10,247 nucleotides of DNA from Ophiosphaerella korrae. Its lineage: Eukaryota; Ascomycota; Dothideomycetes; Pleosporales; Phaeosphaeriaceae. Positions 1-7,471 of this stretch are shown here, piece by piece. Within the stretch, counting starts at the first letter, position 1; each line of letters begins with the position of its first letter. A program made the position numbers and the translations under genes. The stretch lies in NCBI GenBank assembly GCA_028456385.1, contig JALNQF010000960.1:1-10247 (forward strand). Reading direction: 5' to 3'. A model generated the notes under the pieces. The model did not search any database. It was given only the letters and a program-made list of their open reading frames with translations, and was not told the origin of the DNA.

Positions 1-172
1 TCTATAGTTATATACTAATAGATTAGTAGTAATCTATATTATTATATAAATAGATTAATATAAGTATATAGTTAATATAATATATATTATTAGGATAGTA
101 TTAGTAATCTAATCTCTAACCTAGAACGCTAATACTTAGTATTATATATACAAATTAACTATTGTTTATAGC

Positions 173-189
173 TATTGTAAATTACAATA
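173..189. repeat. Palindrome with 8-bp arms, TATTGTAA-A-TTACAATA
   Basis: Two perfect 8-base arms flank a single A. It keeps one TpG and one CpA in a region where these dinucleotides are nearly gone. It could lie near the LTR end or be a cis element of the leader; no function can be assigned. Confidence 0.6.
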
Positions 190-204
190 TAAGCTTTTAT
201 TATT

Positions 205-244
205 ACTTCCTAATCTACTAACAACTTAAAAGATATTAGGAAGT
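205..244. repeat. Inverted repeat ACTTCCTAAT / ATTAGGAAGT
   Basis: Perfect 10-base arms (205-214 and 235-244) are separated by 20 bases and could form a hairpin in the leader RNA. A third, imperfect relative of the arm, AACTTCTAATAATATCTT, follows at about 269-286. The role is unknown. It may belong to the LTR end or to the packaging/leader region. Confidence 0.55.
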
Positions 245-323
245 TAACCCTAGTGCACTTATTACAAGTAACTTCTAATAATATCTTAAGACTCCTTTGT
301 AGAAAGATAAAAGAAAATAAGTA

Positions 324-2330
324 ATAGACGCTAAATCTTTTATTTAGCTAAAGCTACCTAGTAAACTTAATTTCTAACCTAATATAATTTCCTAATAAGT
401 ACTAAGTACTTTCCTAGCTAATAGCTCTATAATAAACTTAGCTACGCCTAACTAACTTATTATAGAAGAATTTAACCTAGATATAGACCTAACCTACTTT
501 AACTAAAGTAGCTTACTAAGGTATAAACTAGTTACTAAGGTCTTCTTTAATAACTAGACTGTATTAAACAACTTAATTAATAACGCCTAACTAAACGTTA
601 GCTAAGTATTATTACTCTAGCTTATACCTATACTTAAGAACCTAGAAGAGCTAAGAAATAACTTACTATTAAATACTACAATTAATAAAGACCTACTACT
701 AAGAATAGTCTTTATATCTTAAGATAAACTTAAGAAATTACTTACTAAGTTTACTAAGCTCTAACCCTTATTTTATACTCTATTACTAACTTTATACTAG
801 CGAATTAAAGAAAATAAACCTAGTAATTACTTATCTCTTAGAGAGTTTACCCTAGCTAGAATAGTATTATACCTAGTAGTTATAAACACGTAGATATAAG
901 ACGTAATTAACTTAGTAAATAAATAAAACTAGAAGCTTATAGCTAAACTAAGTAAATTAGATAAATAACTCTTCTAATAAGATAACTAATTAGCTTAACT
1001 CTAAGAACGCCTAGTATAATTACTACTAGACTATAACTATATTATAAAGTAATATAATACTTTAAGCTAAAGAGCTACTTAGTATAAAGCTCTATAAAAA
1101 GAAGCTATAGTAAAATATAACTACTTACGCAAAGTAGTAATCTACTACAAAGACCTAATAGCTAAATAAACTAAGCTAGAAACTTTTAACTTTAATATAC
1201 TAGTATAAAGAGATATAAAACTACTTTATACTAAGATCTTACTATAAAGCTAGTAACCTAGCTTCTTTAAAAGAGAGTTTAAACCCTAAGTACTAGTAGT
1301 AAGCTACTGTATCTTTAATAGAGAAGAGTTTACCTTAACTCTTTTCTTAACTAGTATCTAAAAGCTAGCCTTTAATTTTTACTAGTATAAAGAATAAAAA
1401 GACTACTCTATAAAACTTCTATAATTTTTAAGTATAAGATACCTTATAGATATTATATCTTTTATCTAGTCTATATATAATTACTTTATTACTAATAGAA
1501 AAAAATATATTAGCTTATAAACCTAAGCTAATATTATTATACGCTACTATATAGGATTAGCTTACTTATACCTTACTATCCTAAATAGTATTATCTACTT
1601 ATACTAAGAAGAATTTATATATTTCTTTATACTTTTTTACTAATTTAGTAATATAAACGTAGTAGGATTAGAAGAAGTACGTTATAAAACCTTAGAAATA
1701 GCTAAATTTAGACTAGATTAACTAATCTATAAAACTACCTAGTTAGTATAAGCTAAATTCCTCTCTAAATTTAATAATATTAACTTTAAACTATAATAGA
1801 ACTTATAGCTATACAATATCTACTATTAAAAAAAGCTACAACCCTAGCTTAAAGAGGCTACTAGTACTACCTCTAGTATCTATAATAGCCCTACTAATTT
1901 TTAAAAGATAATCTTAAAATTAGAAAATAAAGTATATAATTATAACTTAGATATAAGCTCTATATAAACCTAGCTTTATACTTTAGCGCTAATAAAAGCT
2001 AAACTAAGAGTATAGATATAAAACTTTAAAGAAGAACTAGCTATAACTTTATAAGAACTAAAACACTATTAACTATAGCTAGAAGGTATATTTAGAGGAA
2101 TATACCTAACTAGTAAAAAGGCTACTATTATTAAAACTAAGAACTTTAAAATAATTTTATACTAGGGCTATAAAAAGATAAGTATTAAGAAGCTAGACTA
2201 TACTACTTATAAATAAATAAAAGCTACTAGATCTAAAATACCTACTAATACTATAAACTACTATATAGCTACCTATATAGTAATAGACTCTAAAATAAAT
2301 ATAGAAATAGAAGACTAATTTTTTAAATAC
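324..2330 (+). pseudogene. gag polyprotein relic (coiled coil, capsid-like region, zinc-knuckle relic)
   Basis: Gag forms the virus-like particle of the retrotransposon. One frame (codons beginning at positions divisible by 3) can be followed from about 324, where ATA may be a RIP-mutated ATG, past 2200. It is broken only by TAA/TAG codons that read sensibly as Gln or Trp. Codons at about 933-1066 give a heptad-like, Gln/Leu/Lys-rich coiled coil (fragments AKLSKLDK and LAQLQERLVQLL once stops are read as Gln), known from many fungal Gypsy gag proteins. The middle part (about 1290-1850) resembles a retrotransposon capsid only in general pattern. At 2160-2201 the spacing C-x2-C-x4-H-x4-C of a nucleocapsid zinc knuckle is kept, but the three Cys positions are Tyr and the His position is Ile (ATT). 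An acidic stretch follows (2277-2390). The 3' limit is approximate because gag and the next region share the frame. Confidence 0.72.
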
Positions 2331-3492
2331 GACTCCTAACTAGATATAGAGCTAGAACTAGAGCCTAACTTAGACTAGGATCTAGAAAACAACATTCCTT
2401 AGGCCTTAAGCCTTAACCTAGAGATTATATAAACTAGAAGAGCGTAATTTACTAGTAAAGTATAACTCTTAGTATAGCTATATCTTATATACTATCTTAT
2501 AAAATATAAATAGTCTAGTATAAGAAACTACTAACTAATCTAATAAGAGCTAAGCTAAACTAGTTTTTATTTACTAGCTTCTTAAGTAAAGACCTTATAG
2601 TACCTTATATAGCTAGAACCTTAGCTAATAATAGAGCTAATATAAACTTTATTTACTAAAAATCTACTTAAAAGACTATAAAATTATAAACTATCTAGCT
2701 ACTTTAATCTAATTTTATTACGTATTAAGTTTAGTTCTACTTATATTATTAAAAATATAGGCTAATTTAACTTTATTTTAAGATTTCTTTAGTATAAAGA
2801 CTATACTATTAAACCTAACTATTATAATAGAACGTTGTTATTCTCTAATAATTACTATTAATAGTACTACTAGATAACTAAAAAAATCCTCTTAGTAGTA
2901 TACTATAGTACACCTAGATATTACTTTACTATAGCTTTAAATAAGCTAGTACCTAAACTATTATCTACTTTTATAGAGCCTCTAAGTAGGTATTCTAATA
3001 AGTATATATAGAACTTATTTATAGATATTTAAACTATAAGTTATTATATAATTATAGCTTTTAGTATAAAAAATAAATATACGCTTATAGTACTTACTTT
3101 AGATAAAATTCTACTACTAGTATACTACTATAAAGTAGCTAAGAATATAGATTATATATAATTTTATAAACTACTACTTATAGTAGAGCTTAAAGATATC
3201 TTATTTATAGAACTACTCTAACTATATTAAGACTTAAAACTTTATTTTAATAAGAAAGCTACTAAGGAACTCTCTTATTACAGGCTATATAACCTAGAAA
3301 TTACCTTTAAGCTTAGTATAAAAATCCTAGACACTAAACTTTACTCTTTTACTAGAAAAGAAGATAAAGTAATCTAGAAATATATCTAAGAAATAGAAAG
3401 TAAAGACTTTATTAGTAAATATAGCTCTTTAGCTAAGAATAACTTACTAATTATAGCTAAACTACTATAAGCTAAATAAATCTACTATTAAA
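2331..3492 (+). pseudogene. pol relic: unassigned region (protease expected) and N-terminal part of reverse transcriptase
   Basis: The gag frame continues without a frame change to about 3490. From about 3220 the translation matches the conserved lead-in to Gypsy reverse transcriptase: a degraded 'P.YHDL..F.KKAT..PPHRPYD.EI.FK' pattern, then a 'REED..I.KYI.E....GFI..SSSPA' pattern at about 3350-3435. The aspartic protease should lie between 2400 and 3200. I could not find a convincing D-[ST]-G-A motif there, so the protease is inferred from position only. Around 3480-3492 the LRFCVDYR-type motif of RT is barely recognisable, and the reading frame is lost there (see the next entry). Stops in frame are again mostly Gln or Trp positions. 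The split from gag is arbitrary. Confidence 0.65.
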
Positions 3493-4390
3493 GACTTGTA
3501 CTTTATTTTATTCTTATTAGAAATACTAGCCTACTTTAATAAAGTAAAGATTTTCTCTAAATTTAACGTAATATATATATTCTACTACTTACGTATTACT
3601 TTAAATTTAGAATAGCTAACTACTTTTATTACCTACTTTAGTACTTATACTTATAAGGTAGTACTTTTTAGCTTTACTAACGTACTATCTACTTTCTAGT
3701 ATACTATTAACTTAGCCTTACTAGAATATTTAGATAACTTTAATACTATATATATAGATAACATTTTAGTATACTCTAATAATAAAATAGACTATATCTA
3801 GTATATTTATAAAATACTTATATAACTAAAAGAGTAAGGCTTTTATATAATCTCTAAAAAATCTAGCTTCTATACTACTTAAGTTAAGTTTTTAGGTATA
3901 ATTATCTCTAATAAAAGAATTATAATAGATCTCTCTAAAGTTAAAGCTATTTAGAAGTAAGAAATACTAAAGACTACTAAAGAAGTCCTAGCCTTTCTAC
4001 GCTATACTAAATTTTTCTAGTACTTTATTAAAGATTACTTAAGCTTTACTTTATTACTTACTAAGTTAATTAAGTTTAAAGTTATTACTAAACCTACTAA
4101 AAGAGATAGGCTACTCTTTTAAAATACTTATTATAAGCCTTTTATAGTTACTTAAGAATATATAAATACTTTTAATAAACTAAAAGCTACTTTTTAGCTA
4201 AAAGTAGATTTACTTTACTTTAACTTCTTAATACTAATCTATATCTAAACTAACCCCTTAGGGTAAGCTTTAGATAGAGTAATAAGCTAACTTAACTAAG
4301 ATAGAATCTAATATCTAGTTAGCTTCTTTTTAAAAAAATATACTCTAGTAGAATATAATTATAATATCTATAACCTAGAACTTATAGCTA
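3493..4390 (+). pseudogene. pol relic: reverse transcriptase core and first part of RNase H
   Basis: The frame moves to codons beginning at positions 3n+1 and stays there. Visible motifs: 'LEILAYFNKVKIFSKF' from about 3517, with the first catalytic Asp as Asn (AAC at 3565); 'VLFSFTNVLSTFQ' from 3664, corresponding to LPFGLTNAPSTFQ; and the active-site box YIDN at 3751-3762 for YIDD, with the last Asp as Asn. The tether 'VKFLGIIIS' is near 3883-3909. RNase H begins near 4230 with 'IYIQTNPLG', where the catalytic Asp is Asn (AAC at 4252), and runs to 'YNIYNLELIAI' with Glu at 4378 intact. The Asp-to-Asn changes fit G-to-A RIP transitions. The domain stops at the Tc1-type insertion. The rest of RNase H and the N-terminal half of integrase are missing. 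Confidence 0.93.
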
Positions 4391-4587
4391 TAGTAGGGTG
4401 ACACGAAAAAAAAGCCTAAAAAAGTTATAGTTTTGAACTAGTAATAACTCTACGAATAAAATAGCTAAAAATATAAGCGAACATAAATCCTAAAGAAAAT
4501 ATTAAGATCTTTATTTTAGTCTACTACGATTTTTAATTACAAAGCAGATAAGAGCTAGGATTAGAACTGTTTCGAAGACTTTTTTTA
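4391..4587 (+). repeat. Left terminal inverted repeat of the Tc1-type element
   Basis: It matches the reverse complement of 6534-6733. The outer block of about 115 bases (4391-4505) is nearly identical, differing by one base in two A-runs and at a few single positions. A divergent middle follows. An inner block (4554-4587, GCTAGGATTAGAACTGTTT and a T-run) is again conserved. Two conserved blocks per end recall the IR/DR arrangement of some Tc1 elements, where the blocks are transposase-binding sites; that role is inferred. CpA and TpG survive here more than in the surrounding retrotransposon. Confidence 0.9.
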
Positions 4588-4856
4588 AGCTTACTTCAAA
4601 GCTCAATTATTTTTTATTTTTAGTTTCTTTTTCTATTATTTTTTAGTATAAGTTAAATATATATTATTAAGTTAATATAGTAGAGTTATACGTAATTCTA
4701 ATTATTTAAAGAGTAGATATTAAGTAATAGATATAAAAGTAAACTTTTAGTAAAAACTTATATTTATAAGCTATAAACTATTAGTATTAATACTTAGTAA
4801 AATAATGTTTATATTAATAGGGCTTCGTCTACTGTAAAGGCTTACAGAGAAACTAG

Positions 4857-4872
4857 TATACGCTAGCGTATA
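4857..4872. repeat. Perfect 16-bp palindrome TATACGCTAGCGTATA
   Basis: The sequence equals its own reverse complement and includes two CpG dinucleotides. It lies in the RIP-poor island. It could be a cruciform/hairpin or a symmetric protein-binding site. Function is unknown. Confidence 0.75.
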
Positions 4873-4930
4873 GGGTTAAGTAAGGAAAAGTAAAGAGTGT
4901 TTATTCGTATCTCCCTCTATACGTAGTAGG

Positions 4931-4949
4931 AGTATATATTATATATACT
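4931..4949. repeat. Palindrome AGTATATAT-T-ATATATACT
   Basis: Nine-base perfect arms flank one T. The TATA-rich core could be a promoter TATA region if the island is an LTR, but AT-rich palindromes also arise by chance. Confidence 0.5.
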
Positions 4950-4960
4950 TGATTCTATAC

Positions 4961-4978
4961 ATAGGCTAAAAGGCCTAT
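4961..4978. repeat. Small hairpin ATAGGC-taaaag-GCCTAT
   Basis: A six-base stem with a six-base loop lies in the RIP-poor island, 12 bases after the TATA-rich palindrome. No T-run follows directly. The role is unknown. Confidence 0.45.
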
Positions 4979-5067
4979 ACGTCTTGTTACCCCTAACGTC
5001 GTGCGTAACAGCTTAGCTATCGGCCCAAGTCATTACGTACGGATAGTTTAGCTAGTATATAGTCCTA

Positions 5068-6291
5068 CTAACGTTTTTTTCTTAATTATATAGATTTTTT
5101 AATAGATTCTTATAATATAAGAGCTTCTTTTTCTTTTTTTACTATATTAAAGGATTCTACTACTATTCAAGTAGTTTATATAGGAAAATTTCTTTTATAT
5201 CTTTTAATTAGTTTATTTTTATATAAATTCTATATATTTTTAATAGGGCTTAGATCTAGACTATAGGCTAGATAAAGAAAGAGTTTTATATTATTTCTCT
5301 TAAACTAATTAATAATAGTAGAAGCTTTATAAATTTAACTAGTATCGTATAAATTTATTTACTCTAGGATCCTAGTTAGTTATTTATAACCTAAGATAGA
5401 AGATCTATTAATAGGTTCTTTTATAATAATAAAAAAATAGTCTAAAATAGAGTTATATAACTTACGTCTTTTAATATACTTTTTTAGATCTTTATTAAGT
5501 ACTATATAGATATAGGAAGTATAACAAATAGGACTAGTATTAATTAGGACCTAAATAAACTCTAGGTCTAATGTTCTTCCTATCTAAATAGCTCCTTATA
5601 CTTAGATATTTATTTCCTTACGTAATATAATAGTTAGTAAGCTAGTTATAATAATATAATTAAGAGGAAAATATAATAGAAAAAGTATAGAATATTTTAG
5701 CCGATTAGAATATTATTTAAATTTATTTGTATTTAATATAAAGACTATTTCTTTCCTAACTCTTTTTTTACCTAATTTTTAGTAATATTTCTTCTTATCT
5801 CCCTTCTATATCTTAAAATATATGTTTTTTACTATTAATCTAATTATTTTTTAGCCTTCTTAGCTACTTATTATAAGAGTAGACTCTTTTCTAGTATTTT
5901 ATTTCTTAATTAAGAGCTTTTTATTAGTAACATTAATAGTATAGCTTTTTTCCTTAACAAACAATTAGAAGCTCCTAATATAGATTTTAATATTATTTTT
6001 AAATAATAATCTCGTATTAGTTATCCCTAGATTCCTAATTAAATCTCTATTTAGTTATTTTATTACTTTTAATTTTAACGTAGTAATATACCTTTCTATT
6101 ACTTAGCTAATAGAAGGTAAATAGCTATTTTTTTTTCTAATTCGCTTTATAGTATTATTAATAGTTATATACTATTTATTAAAGATAGTAGTAATAGTAA
6201 ATAGACGTATATTAGAATATTAAAGTAGGTTAACTTTAGGTTTAAATTATAAGAAGTTTATTGTTAGTTATTAAGGATTTAGAAAAGGTAT
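5068..6291 (-). pseudogene. Tc1/impala-type DD34E transposase relic
   Basis: The transposase would cut and paste the element at TA sites. The minus-strand frame holds from about 6291 (ATA for ATG) to TAG codons at 5070-5068 and 5067-5065, so about 407 codons without a frameshift. The N-terminal part (to about 6127) has a helix-turn-helix-like pattern ending 'NNTIKRIRKKN'. The MVWGAI box of the family reads 'V*GAI' at about 5601-5587. The second catalytic Asp is kept (GAT at 5346-5344, in a degraded QDNA.IH box), followed by 'KASTIIN' and 'FKRNNIK'. The SPDLNPIEN box reads SLDLSPIKN at 5262-5236. Exactly 34 residues separate the Asp from the Lys at 5241-5239 that replaces the catalytic Glu, giving DD34E. 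Glu-to-Lys in an ATTGAA context is what RIP would produce. I could not place the first Asp. The C-terminus is uncertain because Gln codons also become TAG. Confidence 0.88.
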
Positions 6292-6533
6292 AGAAAAAAT
6301 CAGATTAGAAGTTATTTTATCCTTAATAGACTAATAAATTAGTAGTCTATTTAGTAAGTTTAGCTTATATAATAAAGTTATTACTTTTTTCTATTTAAAT
6401 AACTAAATAAGTAGATAATAAATATTCTTTAAAAATTTAGTAATATAATCTCTACTAGTTTACTAAACACTAAATAAAATAAAAATAGAATTTTATACGC
6501 TAATAAAAAAGTTCTATTAGGTTTAATTTTAGG

Positions 6534-6733
6534 AAAAAAAAAGTCCTCTAAACAGTTTAAATCCTAGCCTTTATTTGCCTAGTAAACAAAATTCGTAGTA
6601 TACTAAAGTAAAGTCAAAAATATATTCTTTAAGATTTATATTCGCTTATATTTTTAGCTATTTTATTCGAAGAGTTATTACTAGTTCAAAACTATAACTT
6701 TTTTTAGGCTTTTTTTTTCGTGTCACCCTACTA
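6534..6733 (-). repeat. Right terminal inverted repeat of the Tc1-type element
   Basis: This is the inverted partner of 4391-4587. Its outer block (about 6616-6733) ends TTCGTGTCACCCTACTA and is followed by the TA target duplication and then integrase sequence. Its inner block (6534-6568) corresponds to 4554-4587. CpA and TpG are preserved at several places (GTGTCACC, GTCAAAA, AAACAAAA), unlike most of the window. Confidence 0.9.
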
Positions 6734-6735
6734 TA

Positions 6736-7353
6736 GATAGAGATATATAATTAATATTAAAACTTTAGAGAACAATAATAGTATTATTAGGAATATAATA
6801 TTAAATTTTAATAGCTTACTATCTATAAATAAATAGATAGTTAGAATGTATAAATTAAATAGTAGAGTAATACTTAAGATACTACCTTAACTATAATTAG
6901 AATAATTAGGTATAACTATTACCTATAGTATAGTTAGTCTATAACAGCGTAAAGAACGTAGTAATAAGAGTATTAATCTTCTTTATAAACTATAGATTTA
7001 ATCCTAATATATACTAAATACTATAAGATATAGAGTCTTAGACTCTAAGAAGAGAAAACTTTATAAATAGAATAAAAGAAATATACAATTAACTATAATA
7101 GAACGTAGAATTCTTATAAGACTATATAGTAAATTACTATAACAAGAAATATAAAGAAGGACCTTAATTTAAAAGAGGAGAAAAAGTATAGTTAATATTA
7201 AGAAATATTAAGAGTAAACAATCTAGTTTAAAACTAGATTACTTAAAAATAAGACTATATAATATTAATAAGTAAGTTACACTAGTTATATTTAAATTAA
7301 AACTACTAAGTAAGATAAAAATATATCTAACCTTCTACGTAGTACTACTAATA
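6736..7353 (+). pseudogene. pol relic: integrase catalytic core (C-terminal half) and GPF/Y module
   Basis: Integrase inserts the retrotransposon cDNA. The frame opens directly after the Tc1-type element with DRD (Asp GAT at 6736), the second catalytic Asp of the SDRG box. The catalytic Glu (GAA at 6844) follows after exactly 35 residues, the D-x35-E spacing of retroviral-type integrases. In between is a degraded 'GIQYQ..TAYHPQTDGQTE' pattern with His as Tyr. Downstream are 'INQIVEQYLR', 'LLPIVQLVYNS', 'YYNKKYKEGP', 'FKRGEKV', 'LRNIKSKQSSLKLDYLKI' and the GPY position as RLY, then 'TFYVVLL' for a TFHVALL-type box. No frameshift occurs in about 205 codons; stops sit at Gln/Trp positions. The zinc-binding HHCC domain and the first catalytic Asp are absent. 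The frame continues at 9178, beyond the Fot1-type insertion. Confidence 0.94.
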
Positions 7354-7410
7354 TAGTTTATAAGTAAGTAGCTAGTATAAGTAAGTAGCTAGCTCTACTA
7401 ACTTTATATA
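7354..7410 (+). repeat. Left terminal inverted repeat of the Fot1-type element, with internal 17-bp tandem repeat
   Basis: It matches the reverse complement of 9119-9175 over 57 bases with three differences, all transitions. Inside, TATAAGTAAGTAGCTAG occurs twice in tandem (7360-7376 and 7377-7393). Such repeated units near the ends may be transposase-binding sites; that is inferred. Confidence 0.92.
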
Positions 7411-7471
7411 CTTCTTTAAGTATATAATATAATAATATAGTAGAGTAGAGTATATATATTAATATATTAAA

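Larger units (their letters stand above)
1..323 (+). other. 5' LTR remnant and leader, no gene
   Basis: These bases precede the gag frame and contain no recognisable coding sequence. By position they should be the end of the 5' LTR, the primer-binding site and the leader. I could not identify a primer-binding site complementary to a tRNA 3' end, and RIP may have erased it. The roughly 165 bases of 3' LTR visible at the right end do not recur here. If a 5' LTR is present, the window therefore begins downstream of that part of it. The stretch is AT-rich and has two inverted repeats, listed separately. Confidence 0.4.
4588..5067. other. Noncoding stretch containing a RIP-poor island (about 4806-5043)
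   Basis: No gene is recognised. From 4588 to about 4805 the sequence is plain AT-rich DNA with pyrimidine runs and a 12-base palindrome (AGTATTAATACT, 4783-4794). From about 4806 the composition changes: CpA, TpG, CpG and G+C are clearly more frequent up to about 5043. The island could be a solo LTR, since 4806-5010 begins TGTTT and ends GTAACA in the TG...CA style and holds a TATA-rich stretch. I found no matching 5-bp direct repeats beside it (AATAA on the left, GCTTA on the right). It could also be unique DNA that escaped RIP. It lies just after the end of the minus-strand transposase. Confidence 0.5.
4391..6733 (-). mobile_element. Tc1/impala-type DNA transposon with long terminal inverted repeats
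   Basis: The two ends are inverted copies beginning TAGTAGGGTGACACG, flanked on both sides by TA (4389-4390 and 6734-6735), the target-site duplication of Tc1/mariner elements. Tc1-like and impala elements usually start with CAGT; here the first base reads T, as expected if RIP changed CA to TA. The coding relic runs on the minus strand and carries Tc1 DD34E signatures. At 2343 bp it is longer than the 1.3-1.7 kb typical of the family. Long inverted repeats account for part of this, and a less mutated stretch at about 4806-5043 may be a further insertion. The element lies between the RNase H and integrase relics. The 6292-6533 stretch between transposase and right repeat shows no gene. Confidence 0.92.

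Noticed and set aside
2400..3200. Retrotransposon aspartic protease with a D-S/T-G motif
   Set aside because: A FIDI stretch near 3020 was considered, but the flanking residues do not match a DSGA box, so no protease is claimed.
4806..5010. Firm call of a solo LTR with TG...CA ends
   Set aside because: The flanking 5-bp sequences differ (AATAA and GCTTA) and no partner LTR is in the window, so it is kept only as a possibility.
4391..6733. Mutator-like element, suggested by the long inverted repeats and a 6-bp CTATAG on both sides
   Set aside because: CTATAG is itself a palindrome and overlaps the TA target plus the element end. The coding relic has the Tc1 DD34E spacing and boxes, and Tc1 elements duplicate only TA.
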